A DNA stretch of 64,000 bases from Poecilobothrus nobilitatus (GCA_947095535.1 OX352774.1:240585825-240649824), one strand, 5' to 3'. Shown: positions 40,301 through 47,980, counted from the first letter of the stretch. Translations and numbers: made by a program. The notes: generated by a model from the letters alone, not told the origin.

Positions 40301-43300
40301 TAAATCTATATTTAATTTTATTTATTTAATAAAATGTCATAATTTACTTAACTCATAATTAAAAAGTTTAAATAATATGCAAATTATGAATTGAATTATA
40401 ATAAATAAATGCAAATACAGTCGAATGTAGATATTTAAAAACTTTAAAATAATCTGTTTTTCTTTTATATTTTTGATGATGTCAATAACAGTTAAAAAGA
40501 ATCCTGAATTATTTTCTAATGAATTTGAATTTATAGTTTCTTAAACTTCTTTTTATAGTTTCATTTGTAAGGTTTCGGGTTCAAATCTCTCATAAGATTT
40601 AATAAAAAATAACATATATAGATTTTAATGTTATGTAGATATAATTATTGTAATATATAATTTAATAAAAAATAATTATATACTTATATCTCATATAATT
40701 AATATCATAAAATAAAATAATTCTTGTATAAGATAATAGATGGCGCAAAAAAAAAAATATATCTACGTTTCAATTTTGTACAATAACTACAGCCGAATAT
40801 AATCAATGATTGAGTGAAACTAACGATTCCAGAAATTGAAGATTAGTCAAATATGAATAATAGTGGATGTATCATAGGTGTAGAAATGAGAAAAAAAATA
40901 TATATATATATATTATATATATTATATTATAGTCTATACTTGTTACAACTTTTTTCAAATAAAATAGTACATTTTTAGAGCTAATTTATATTTAGTCAAA
41001 GAAATTTTATTATTTCTTTCTAATTATTTAAGTAATTTTTAAAACTTCACTAAATATTCCTTATTCCTTCCATAATATGGTTTTTTTTTTTGTAATCCAA
41101 TTCATAGGATTAGGATATCATCGGTTTAATTAACTTTGAATATATATAGGACTATCAGACTTTGTTAATTAGGCTTAGGATTTTATTAAGATGATGATAA
41201 GTACAAATTATTAATTCAAATGCAATTAAATTATATTCGACTGTAATTTACATATTTTTTTTCATTGATAATTTTTTTGTTGCTAAAATTTTAATACTGA
41301 ATTTAGTTAGAATTAAAATAGAATGTGAGGATAGTTTAAAAATGAAAAAGTTTTCAGAAACGATTAACAATTTAATATTAAAAAAAAAAAAAAATAATGA
41401 ATGGAATGTGGTTTTTTTTAAGTGCAAAAATTTGTTTTTCACGTTAAATTAGTAATTTTCTAATATATCAGAAAATTATTAAAATTGAAAGTGATAAAAT
41501 CGTGACTTGAATATTCTTTTGTTTTTTTTTTTTTTAAATATTTTGTAATATTAAACAAGAACATGATTTTTAATTACTTTTGAAACAAGAAAATCCTTTT
41601 TATCTTTTAATTTATGATAAATTTTTTTTTTTTTTGTTATTTAAAATAAAATATGAAAACAATTAATTATTTAATGACCCAAGTCCATGAAATTAATTTT
41701 TTTTTCTTAGACGCGAAAAAAAAAAGATACATTTTAACTATAAATAAAGAGAACACTAGTAACTTCGTATACATACTTTATTATATAAGTATAATAATTG
41801 TATTTTAATAATTATTAACGATGATTGAAATTTCTGAAGAACCTACAAATATTATAGGTGCTTTGATTCGTAGAATTGATCATTTAGAAATTTCTACATT
41901 GTATAGATATCAGATAGATATAGATATATGTATATACTGCCTCTCTTTTGTTACATTGTACTTGTTTAATGAATTAATAATTATAATTAATTTGAGCAAG
42001 TGAGACATAGAGATCTCTAATAGAGATTATGCAATATTTAAAAATTTATATATATGTACATATCCACTTATTGAAAACATTGAAAAAATTTAATACTTTT
42101 CATAAAATAATTCATTAACATTAAACTAATTTTTTTAGATGTTGTACATGATATTAAAAATTTATAAATAGATACAACAATAATATTGGTAAAGAAAAAA
42201 ATGTGCCTAAGCATCATGTCACTATACAAAAAGTAAAAATTTGATGCATTTGAATTGGAAACATTAATGTAGTTATAGTGCAATAAACTTCAAAAATAAT
42301 TTTTGTAAAAACCATTTGAAGAATTTGCAAAAACCAAAAAAGAATCAAAAGCCAAAACTGCAAAATCCAAAGGCATCAAAAGCCAAATTTACAAAATCCA
42401 AATACTTCAAAATGCAATACATACTTTTTTGTTTAGATGCACGTATTATTTAGAGCAATAGTATTTCCTCTACAATTTTGATCACTTTGCTATAGAAATA
42501 TGCATAATAACAAAAATAATTAGGAGGAATTTTAGAGTTGGTTACAAAAACAGGAGTTCAATAATTTGTTTTGCGGGGGTTTGCGGCAATCCCCACTATT
42601 TGAAATATCTATATGTAATATAAATATTTTGGAGTGATTTTAGAGTTAATTACAAAATCATGATTATAATAGGATGGCTAGGATGGATTATGATAGGATT
42701 TTAGAATTAGTTTCCAAATCAGGATCATACCCTTTTTCCAGAATATATAATATATATTTATATGATTATACGTCTATTATTTTGATTATACATGTTTGGA
42801 TTTTAAAAGTTTGGATTTTAACGCATTTGGATTTTGAAAATTTGGTTTTTGATGCATTTTTTGGATTTTGAAAGATTGTATTTTAACGCATTTGATTTTT
42901 GAAAATTTGGATTTTGAAGCATTTGGATTTTGAAAATTTGAATTTTGTGGCAGAACCATTTTTGTTTTATTATTAAATCCTTGCTTTGAAATGCTTATTT
43001 CTGCAGTTTGTTGGATGGATGGATTTGATGGATGGATGGAAAATATTCTTTCAACATTAGGAAAGGAATGTGGTATTGATAATATTGCTTGAGTTAAATA
43101 AATATTTTTAAAATCACTCTATAAATTTAAAAATTTAACGGCAAAAAATGTGGACACTTAAATCTTAGCGCAAGAACAAACTACAAAATTAGTTACACAT
43201 TTAAGTTCTAAACAGTAACACATTCAGGAGGGATATACGAGTAGATGCAAATAACATTGATGATGCAAATGAATACATTAATGATACAAATGAATACATT

Positions 43301-44590
43301 ACAAAATACAATACGAACACAACATTTCGTTAGAAAATAAAACGATATACCATTTCGTTCGGAAAAAAATTCGATCTCGCGTTTGACCTCATATACATAA
43401 AAAAAAATTAAAATAAATTAATTACAAAATTTGTTTTCCTAGAATTATAAATTTGTTATAAAAATATTTACCTAAGAATTTATAATTTAAATGCCACACT
43501 TGCGGTGATAAATTATTTAAAAATATTTAAATAATTTAAATACTGTCTAAACTAAATAATTACTGTTATAAGTTTATAATTAGCATATTAGATATTAGAT
43601 ATAATAGGTTATTATTACATATTATACATATGAATCTGTATATATGTAGATATAAACATTTATGAATTAACATAATTGCGCAATTGAATTATACAATAAA
43701 TTATATTAAATACTAATTGATTAATTAGAAATGTAAAATTACTCTTATTAGAATAATAAAACCGTAATTCTTTGAATTATATAATTAGATGTATAATAAC
43801 ATCATTAATTAATGTAAGTTTAGGGGGTAGCCTTCTTATTAAGTAATAATAATTATTAGATAATAATGGATAAATAATAAGTAGTGTAATAATTATTTAA
43901 TTTCACTATAGTAATGGTTTAACTTTAACTGAAAAATAACATTTACAATATTTTTCTATATACATAAATGGTTTCACATTCATTCCCCATAATTGATTCC
44001 CATGATTCTTTTAAAATGATTTCAAAAATAAAAATTAGTAGATTTTCCGTTCATTAACACTACTGAACTCATCGATAGGCATGTAGTGTTGATTTACCTA
44101 AACAACTCCTAAAAAACAAACATTTATTAATGCAATATCTTCTAATTTTTACTTTTTACTTTATCTAAAATAGCCTAACCGCAGGCAATTTTGTGTGAAT
44201 ACTAGTTGTTGCTATGTAATTATATACCTAAATGTTCAATTTTAGAGTAGATGATTTAAAGATCAAAATAAACAAATGATAAATTTTAAATATATTAAAT
44301 ATATTAAATATTAATTAAATATTAATCTTTTTTTTTTTTGTTTTGCAGATTTAACTAGTGAAAGAAATGAACAGTGGGTAACATTTACTAGATTTTTAAC
44401 ATATTTGGGTTTATGTGTTGCAACATGTGCAATATTTCATAGTTCAACATATTTAGCTGCATTTGTTGGAACAATTGTTGCAATATATATTGCTGCATCA
44501 GAATATTGGTTAAATTCATTACCAAATGGTGGTAAATCACCAACAATTGATACCGAACAATTAGAAGATTTAATTAAAAATTCTTTGTAA
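14340..44590 (+). CDS. Creld: Creld: cysteine-rich with EGF-like domains protein
   Basis: Five coding exons (14340-14510, 14575-14893, 14949-15137, 15197-15430, 44349-44590) join in phase at GT/AG borders to give 384 aa, a normal CRELD length. A signal peptide covers about residues 1-22. The CRELD domain (DUF3456) follows, with a CxxC (CRAC) at 45-48 and the hallmark segments GGDAAWEE (69-76), CSDVKRGEDQCH and CCPANHYG. Next come EGF/furin-like cysteine repeats with a calcium-binding EGF starting DINEC at 245. The last exon (residue 305 on) holds two membrane segments (about 320-334 and 338-354) with TFTRFLTYLGLCVATC, as in CRELD1-type proteins. CRELD proteins act in the ER in folding or maturation of receptors; the CxxC suggests disulfide chemistry. 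The oddity is the 28.9 kb fourth intron holding four antisense Spätzle-like genes. The last join rests on phase and family similarity, not on transcripts. Confidence 0.93.
16205..16789 (-). CDS. Spätzle-like secreted cystine-knot ligand 1
   Basis: Single exon, 194 aa. A hydrophobic signal peptide covers about residues 1-28. A short pro-region has the family pattern C40-x7-C48 then KDYP. The Spätzle domain starts at C94 (CDSKISYLKP) and continues with NGIYKNIVNHE, QELC (C131), GYQLKCKQ (C151), RRRLVTYD and IPSCCRLTL (C182, C183). Residue R84, ten residues before C94, is the likely activating cleavage site (SILSR/VDD). Spätzle proteins are dimeric extracellular ligands activated by serine proteases; they bind Toll-type receptors in immunity and development. 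The usual third and seventh knot cysteines are both absent. Nested antisense in the Creld intron. A TCAGTT initiator-like hexamer lies about 50 bases upstream (16846-16841), which is only suggestive. Which Spätzle subgroup it belongs to is not settled. Confidence 0.85.
   Translation of the reverse strand: MNKIKHFFDYFYYLLLFTSLLLPDIIQCRIIDNNSTNINCLKWDGEFCIKIKDYPKLQLENIINEHYKNFHGIIENESISILSRVDDIENLPICDSKISYLKPQKAKNINGIYKNIVNHENKRQIFRQELCNSEKPSNTLDNLPFGYQLKCKQMIRRRRLVTYDMEDSNNVFSTDFFSIPSCCRLTLILKDEEQ
16790..20200. other. Intronic AT-rich stretch between Spätzle-like genes 1 and 2
   Basis: No gene seen. A short open frame at 17734-17928 (+) has no recognisable features. Two blocks at about 19080-19260 and 19670-19860 share repeated GTAGAG/CTCTAC motifs and look like remnants of one repeat. 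A TA microsatellite lies near 19975. Confidence 0.5.
20201..20776 (-). CDS. Spätzle-like secreted cystine-knot ligand 2
   Basis: Single exon, 191 aa. The N-terminus is hydrophobic (about 1-27), then an Asn-rich spacer. The pro-region motif C44-LKWEDDI-C52 is followed by IKYYP. The Spätzle domain starts at C95 (CKIKMNTLRPKG) with HGKFRKIINHD, QELC (C132), IPKCKQ (C153), KRRLITYD and IPCCCKF (C179-C181). R85 lies ten residues before C95, as in gene 1, and may be the processing site. As in gene 1, the third and seventh canonical knot cysteines are missing (the final CxC reads CKF); unlike gene 1 there is an extra Cys in front of the CC pair. It is closest to gene 1 (shared CLKW, FHG and RRL-ITYD/VTYD blocks). 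The predicted role is an extracellular Toll-family ligand; this is inferred from the fold only. Confidence 0.83.
   Translation of the reverse strand: MFTKNINYFINFIIIILFIQQLQLINCNIDLILNNNNNKNDTDCLKWEDDICLEIKYYPKDEINKLLEENYKYFHGVNIDTIENRYNDNEKQNICKIKMNTLRPKGLFNIHGKFRKIINHDDYVQALQQELCDGSEFIQELNKDDFNGLIPKCKQEFFKRRLITYDGKKLIDDDYKIPCCCKFILEKDIEG
20777..22866. other. Intronic AT-rich stretch, no gene seen
   Basis: Long T and A homopolymers (for example near 21050). A slightly less AT-rich part at about 21480-22060 might be an old transposon remnant but could not be identified. Confidence 0.45.
22867..22999 (+). mobile_element. tRNA-derived SINE, copy 1
   Basis: Has an internal RNA polymerase III promoter: an A-box-like TAGCCTAGTGGGTAGGCG at about 22878-22895 and a B-box GGGTTCGACCC at 22921-22931. 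A tail containing CCCCCTTACGACC follows. That tail motif recurs, inverted, at about 53040-53150 and 57478-57640. It is not a functional tRNA because no cloverleaf closes after the B box. Confidence 0.7.
23215..24490 (+). repeat. Degenerate direct repeats
   Basis: Several motifs recur in order. A GTGGCGGT / GTGACGGT block is near 23232, 23707 and 24250. TTGCTGAATTTATTTT is near 23595 and 24281. GTGTCTCTGGTAATA-like blocks are near 23659, 24350, 24447 and 24478. The longest repeated order is spaced by about 690 bases. This looks like tandem duplication of an old repeat. No coding region was found. Confidence 0.5.
24818..24860 (+). mobile_element. tRNA-like A-box fragment
   Basis: GTGGCCGAGTGGTTAAAATC resembles the D-arm/A-box of a Leu- or Ser-type tRNA. 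No B box or closing acceptor stem follows, so it is a fragment, probably SINE-derived. Confidence 0.35.
25270..25319. repeat. (TA)n microsatellite
   Basis: About 50 bases of uninterrupted TA dinucleotides. They produce an artificial Tyr-Ile frame on the minus strand. Confidence 0.95.
25485..25566. repeat. Long perfect palindrome
   Basis: Arms of 25 bases (25499-25523 and 25536-25560) pair without a visible mismatch around a 12-base loop. The left arm starts CTAGAGCTTACATTATCATA. The outer part CTCTAGAGCTTACAT is also duplicated directly just to the left. Confidence 0.8.
26290..26935 (+). repeat. Diverged TACCCG-type head with internal tandem duplication
   Basis: The start resembles the head of the TACCCG repeat (TTTGTCCGTCCGTTCG, then AACTCAAAAACTAATAAAGC). 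Blocks containing GAAGCTTCCGAACTAGC and CCAATAAAAATGGAACCC occur twice (near 26510 and 26680), and a third, weaker block is near 26830. Open frames on both strands here follow the repeat and are not taken as genes. Confidence 0.55.
26936..28055. other. Intronic AT-rich stretch
   Basis: Contains a hairpin with 14-base perfect arms (26946-26959 and 26970-26983), then poly-T/poly-A runs. No gene seen. Confidence 0.45.
28056..28634 (-). CDS. Spätzle-like secreted cystine-knot ligand 3
   Basis: Single exon, 192 aa. Signal peptide at about residues 1-26 (MLSIINITIFF...). The pro-region has two Cys pairs (C33-x3-C37 and C45) around DWFGNFC, then ENYP. The Spätzle domain begins at C89 (CDSRTQF) with an extra Cys at 102 (FGACDTSG), then IHQEIC (C126), YIPKCEQ (C149), LNLITFKE and VPTCCKCTL (C181, C182, C184). 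R81, eight residues before C89, fits the processing site seen in genes 1 and 2. The usual third knot cysteine between EIC and PKC is missing, but C102 is new and the final CKC is kept, so an even pairing is possible. It is closest to gene 4. Predicted to be an extracellular ligand of Toll-type receptors, from the fold only. Confidence 0.85.
   Translation of the reverse strand: MLSIINITIFFYLIITFNFNYFLLNAQLINQKCTNKCTDWFGNFCKKVENYPMDKLQIAIEKHFRKFDGIHEERDEPISNRDDREENLCDSRTQFTTAFGACDTSGEFRLIANDNKGTIQIHQEICRHETRPDLFKKSHPFKTGYIPKCEQYFTNLNLITFKETDNDEIIFSNHTFNVPTCCKCTLIQDNEE
28635..30285. other. Intronic stretch with a diverged inverted TACCCG repeat
   Basis: Upstream flank of Spätzle-like gene 3, with TA microsatellites near 28730. 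At about 29150-29960 short blocks (TTACAGGTGTTTAAAAATAA, GGGGCTGTAGTTCCGTAATG) match the TACCCG repeat in reverse orientation, so an old copy lies here. No gene seen. Confidence 0.5.
30290..30920 (-). mobile_element. SINE-like repeat family 2, copy 1
   Basis: About 630 bases related to 49730-50165. It runs from GGAGGTGGGAATCTTCCAAA, through AATGGGATGAAACTC and GGGACTGTAA, to ATT-rich microsatellites. It ends in a tRNA-like part read on the minus strand (a B-box-like GGATTCAAAAC near 30885). A weak third copy lies at 32970-33160. Orientation is given by the tRNA-like part. No coding capacity. Confidence 0.5.
31070..31730 (+). repeat. Diverged TACCCG repeat
   Basis: Blocks ATGTAGCCCCATCAGTTACG (about 31234), TTAGACACCTGTAACTTTTACACC (about 31612; compare TTTAAACACC in full copies) and others match the full-length repeats in order and orientation. 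Heavily decayed. Confidence 0.5.
31731..32969. other. Intronic AT-rich stretch, no gene seen
   Basis: Homopolymer and AT-rich sequence. Motifs CTTGAATATTTAATCTTGC near 32160 and its rough inverse near 32780 (with GATAATC) suggest a weak inverted repeat of unknown type. Confidence 0.4.
32970..33160 (+). mobile_element. SINE-like repeat family 2, degenerate copy
   Basis: AAAGGTGGGAATCTTTCAAG and the following order of motifs match the start of the copies at 30290 and 49730. Strongly diverged and lacking the tRNA-like end. The strand given follows the shared motif order on the plus strand. Confidence 0.4.
33173..34752 (+). repeat. TACCCG repeat, full-length copy 2
   Basis: About 1.58 kb, closely matching 9234-10874 end to end. 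It has the head hairpin at 33174-33198 (ATACCCG...CGGGTAT), GTCCGTCCGTCCGTCAGCAC, TAGCCCCACCCGTTACGGAG, and the end CTAAGAGTTGACAAAGGCAA then ATTCTTCCTCG. Its end is only about 95 bases beyond the stop codon of Spätzle-like gene 4, so it may lie in or next to that gene's 3' untranslated region. Confidence 0.8.
34848..35441 (-). CDS. Spätzle-like secreted cystine-knot ligand 4
   Basis: Single exon, 197 aa. Signal peptide at about residues 1-27 begins MLSIINITIFLY, almost the same as gene 3. The pro-region has C37-x3-C41 and C49 around NWFGSFC, then IDYP. The Spätzle domain begins at C94 (CDSKTDF) with an extra Cys at 107 (YGACDITG), then IHQEIC (C131), LIPKCEQ (C154), ITLITFKE and IATCCKCTL (C186, C187, C189), ending KDNEE. 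R85 is nine residues before C94. As in gene 3 the canonical third knot Cys is absent while C107 is gained. It is the recent sister of gene 3 and is followed closely by a TACCCG repeat. Extracellular ligand role inferred from the family. Confidence 0.85.
   Translation of the reverse strand: MLSIINITIFLYILINYLNYNNFVLSAPFSLHLKQNCTNKCLNWFGSFCTHIIDYPYEKLQSVIDENFIKFNNIYEKPYIETLNRNNYEAEYVCDSKTDFTRAYGACDITGKFHLLVNDNKHIIQIHQEICKTETKPQIFEKFHPFKNNLIPKCEQHYSNITLITFKELNNNKIEFSNNTFEIATCCKCTLIKDNEE
35442..36340. other. Intronic AT-rich stretch
   Basis: Upstream flank of Spätzle-like gene 4. Motifs such as CAAAATTGCAATT and AAAATCTGAAAATTGGAAA recur irregularly; no gene seen. Confidence 0.4.
36341..36660 (+). 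repeat. Two adjacent copies of a ~130-base repeat
   Basis: GATTTTAGAGTTAGTTA... GCGGCAGCCCCCACTATTTT and AATTTTTTGATGTTAAAATA recur about 130 bases later in diverged form (TTTTTAGTTGGTTAC, CGCCACAATTTTAAATTC, TTGATGTTGAAATATG). The same unit appears at about 42480-42610. Class unknown. Confidence 0.55.
36661..39435. other. Intronic AT-rich stretch with a long hairpin
   Basis: No gene seen. It contains the near-perfect hairpin at 37660-37728, listed separately, and otherwise AT-rich sequence. Confidence 0.45.
37660..37728. repeat. Near-perfect 69-base hairpin
   Basis: Arms 37660-37687 and 37701-37728, each holding TCAAAAATGTCCTATTAAAG (or its complement), pair over about 28 bases with one visible mismatch around a 13-base loop. 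The size is that of a microRNA precursor, but the near-perfect pairing also fits a foldback remnant. Orientation unknown. Confidence 0.7.
39440..39780 (-). pseudogene. 3' end of a Jockey/I-type LINE
   Basis: Translated on the minus strand, 39780 downward reads a LINE ORF2 tail: LFTGITTCLLILRAHA, stop, KIGIAERNLCRVCGQDAETI, FNVL, stop. This is the usual C-terminal zinc-knuckle region, but the expected His and last Cys are replaced by Asn and a stop. A short GC-richer 3' tail (GGGCAGCTGCACTGCCCCC region) follows. Dead fragment. Confidence 0.75.
39781..42299. other. Intronic AT-rich stretch, no certain gene
   Basis: Contains a B-box-like GGGTTCAAATCTC near 40577 (probably a SINE remnant) and TA microsatellites near 40895. 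An open frame starts at 41821 (+), beginning MIEISEEPTNIIGALIRR, with fairly gene-like composition for about 30 codons, but no supporting match or splice evidence. Confidence 0.4.
42300..42960. repeat. Composite repeat with inverted minisatellite arms
   Basis: The left part (about 42310-42420) repeats CAAAATCCAAA-type units. The right part (about 42785-42950) repeats the inverse TTTGGATTTTGAA units. Between them at 42480-42610 is a copy of the ~130-base unit also seen at 36341-36660 (TTAGAGTTGGTTAC, GCGGCAATCCCCACTATTTG). Confidence 0.6.
43011..43042 (+). repeat. (GGAT)n-rich microsatellite
   Basis: Short run of GGAT/GGATGGATTTGAT units. Confidence 0.75.
43043..44348. other. End of Creld intron 4, no gene seen
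   Basis: AT-rich, leading to a poly-T tract and the TTTTGCAG acceptor just before the last Creld exon. Confidence 0.5.
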
Positions 44591-44844
44591 AGTGCTTCAG
44601 TGTTGCATTTAACAAAAACACAAAAACAAAAAAAAAATTAAAAATTAGAAAATCTTAAATTAAAATTTAGAAAATGTAATCACAAAAAAAGAAAAAAGTA
44701 ATATTAATAATATTTATTAATTACATATTTTTTTTTTTTTAGTAAATTTTAAATTGAAACAATAATATTAAATCTGTTCGATTATTTTATTATGATATAA
44801 TTATAGTTATGTATTTTCTTTCAATTTCCTAAGGTCGCTTCAGA

Positions 44845-45133
44845 ACAAAAGCTCGACCTAAAATAAAAGCTTATGATGTACAATTTTTATTGGCCAGTAC
44901 GTTGATACATCGACAGTATTTCGAATTTGATACGCACGTACAAGTTTTCATTTTTAAAAACAATGCTCTGGACAACATAAACGAAAATATTATACGCTTT
45001 GTAAATTATAAAATTTTAAAACTTAACGTTCAGTACGTTGCGTACTTCGGCAGCTCTCATTTAAATACATGTATTTAAAAATATTTTGACAGCAAATATA
45101 AGCTGTACGCTTTTATTTAGATTGAGCCCTAAA
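44845..45133. mobile_element. MITE-2, opposite-orientation copy of MITE-1
   Basis: About 290 bases with terminal inverted repeats (left GCTCGACCTAAAATAAAAGC; right end, reversed, GGGCTCAATCTAAATAAAAG). Its reverse complement aligns with 2888-3216 through GCGTAC, TTTAAATACATGTA and AAATGAG. A short open frame inside it is not a gene. It starts about 255 bases after the Creld stop codon and contains AATAAA at 44862. Confidence 0.7.
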
Positions 45134-47980
45134 TGAATTTTAAACAAACAGTATGAACATAATAAAGATGAATTTTTGACATGTCAGAATATGACATTAA
45201 ATATTGTACATTTTTTTTTTAGAACCGGTTTTAATTCTATCTGACTTTTGATATATGTAATTTTAGTATTTTTCATACATTCGTATTCAGTTTGAAGTGT
45301 TGGGATGCAGGAAAATAAATACATTTTAAAGAATATGATAGAAAAATATATTTGTTTTTTAAAATAAATATGACAAAACTAAAACAATGTTTTTTTTTTG
45401 TTTATAAAATTTATTTACAAACATTGTCAAAATTGTCAGATAGGTCTGAAATCAGTTGTTTTTCTTCTTTTCTTTAATTCAGCCATGCCAGATGTAAAAT
45501 ACATTATAATCTGAAGTGATCTTTATTAATCTGATTCAATGTAAATTTTCTTTAATTTTTATTAATAATTTAAGATTTAAAAATTTTTGCCTTAGAAATA
45601 ATTTATTTCAGTACTTATTTCATATAAAGTTTATTTTTTAATATACTATGAAATAAATAAAAAAAAATAAAATCTATTGACATAGGGAGCACTACGAAAT
45701 ATCACAATTTTAAATCACGTCTTTTAAATTCTTTATTTTCGTTTTTATAAAATATTTTTTGTTTGAAAATTTAGCCTTAAATTTGCGAGTCAAAATTTAT
45801 TGTGTTTCAAAATCTCGCGGTTTCGTGATATTTTCCGAATAATATTATTAAAAATGGCAATCCTACACAATGTTCAAGTATATTTAAAAAATATATAGCG
45901 AAAACGTGATATTTGAAAACACGAGATCTTGTCAGACAAGATTTTCAAATACGAGATTTTAGGGCACGAGATTTTGAAACACGCCGCTTTGGCATAATCA
46001 AACATATTCTACACAAAGATTCACATATGTAAATTTTAAAATTCAACAAAATTATAAAATAATAATTTAATGATGTAGCTTTATTTTTTAGTTATATTTA
46101 TTTTATATTTAATTACATATAGAAATAAAATTAAAAAGAAAAAAAGTCGAAAAGTATAAAAACCAAATATTAAAAATTAAAAGAAAAAAAAAAACAGAAA
46201 ATAGAAAGAAATAAATTTAATTAGAAAAATTTTATTACAAAAAAAAAAAAAATCAGTTTTTGATTCCGTTTAATTTAAAAAATTCTTAAGAAATTATATA
46301 AGTTTTTTTTTTTTTGCCTGCTACCTTATTATTATTCTAAGCAAATTATTTAAGGGGAATTAATATTGTGAATAATATGACAAATCAAGTTTTGTTAAAA
46401 AAATTAAAATTATCAATTTGTATAAAAATAATTTTTCATCTTGGTTTTTAAAGGTTTGTGTCTTGGAAAATATATTTTTTGGAAATATATCTATCTTTAT
46501 TGTTTGGTTTTTAAGGATAATGTCCTGCAACAATTTAATTGTAATAGCAAATATAAAATTTGTTGTTCTAAATTAACTTTTGAAGGTAAGTTACATACAT
46601 ACAGATTTGTTTTTTTTTTCAAGACTAGTTGCTTGGAAAAATAAAAATCCTTAGAAGAAACAAAAAATAAAAATATTTTTACAAGAATAACCATTAACAA
46701 GAATTATTAAATTACTTAATATAAAAATTTTAAGGATCAACCAACATTTTTTAAGTCTAAGTAAATATTTTTGGTGTACAAATAATATTTTTATTTTGAT
46801 AACTACATTAAATAAGACGTGGAAGCAGAACGTTTTAAATATATTTCAAACATTTTGTTTGACTATTTTTCAAACACGATAGCATATTATAAAGTTGTTT
46901 CGTCAAATTAAATTTTTTCTTTGGCATTTTTAATTTAGTTTCATTACTTTAGGCAACACCTAACGTGCTGCCTAAAGTTACTTTAACAAATGAAATTTAT
47001 CGACATAGCAAAGTAGTTGACACTATTTTTTTTATTTCTTCTAAGATATGATAATCGAATGGGATCCCAACAGTACGTAATCTTCCATTAAATCGAACTA
47101 CAAAAAGTCGATGTTTTTATTTATGAACAATGCCGATCTTCCAGGACTATCAATCATCATTACCGAATCGAATTTTGAATCGATATTTTGTGAATCCATA
47201 TTCTTTATCAACATAAATTATATTTTTTTGATAGAAACATAATATTATACTGTAGATACACATAAAAAACTTTTAATATTGCAGATATTGCGTAAGTAAT
47301 TTGGGCTTTTTTTTGTTTTTTTTTAATTTTCAAAATAACTTTACATACAATGTTTATACTATACAAAAACAATTTTATTATTTCTGTACGTGTTCTATTT
47401 CAATAAAAAGCAAGATTACAACAATTTACTTCCCTTAAATCTTATTCAACGATCAGTTCTCTTTCAACAAATTACTAGTTCCTAATTAACGAAAATGTAT
47501 GCCCAGTAACATCAGTTGGGCCTCTGAGCGCTAGTTTAAAATCCCAAAGGGAGATGAAGTGTTGGAAAACAAGAAGTAATGGAGTAACTCATTATTTCAA
47601 TATCCTTTATTATCAAATCCAATATTATTATGAAGAAATGCATTATCATAAAATATTGTGAGAGTGTAATAAAACAAAGGGATAGTTAGCCTGAAAGTAA
47701 GTAAAATTTAAACAATCCTATTTTTATAAACACGTACATACATATGTTATCAATTGACTTGATGTGATTAGATAAATCATGTAATACAAAATTTTATTTA
47801 AACTTCTTTTAGGATAAAATCATAAGGAGACATTTTTTTACACACCTAATCAATAAGTTCTTTCCATTTGATTTTAGAGTCAACTACAACGCTCTAAGTA
47901 ATTGTGACTTCTTATAATATCTATTCTTCTATTATATTATGTATAAGTATATTAAAATGGTGTCATAAAATAATTTATTA
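45134..47980. other. Intergenic AT-rich stretch
   Basis: No gene seen. Around 45780-46000 the words CACGAGAT, ATACGAGATTTT and TTTGAAACACG recur as a short degenerate repeat. A hairpin lies at 46946-46978, with arms ACTTTAGGCA/TGCCTAAAGT extended by CAC/GTG. Confidence 0.45.

Larger units (their letters stand above)
15431..44348 (+). other. Creld intron 4, 28.9 kb, with nested antisense genes
   Basis: The donor GTAAGT at 15431 and acceptor TTTTGCAG ending at 44348 give a phase-1 intron; the other Creld introns are only about 55-65 bases. It contains four single-exon Spätzle-like genes on the minus strand plus SINEs, TACCCG repeats, a LINE tail, palindromes and microsatellites. Reading through the donor adds only one Lys before TAA, so an unspliced or early-polyadenylated message would encode a form without membrane segments. 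Confidence 0.85.

Noticed and set aside
44890..45078. 62-codon plus-strand frame after Creld
   Set aside because: Lies wholly inside MITE-2, and the related MITE-1 does not keep it open.
46441..46644. 67-codon Cys-containing frame (FNCNSKYKICCSK) ending near a GAAGGTAAGT donor-like site
   Set aside because: No acceptor with matching phase, partner exon or family could be supported; partly made of a local direct repeat.
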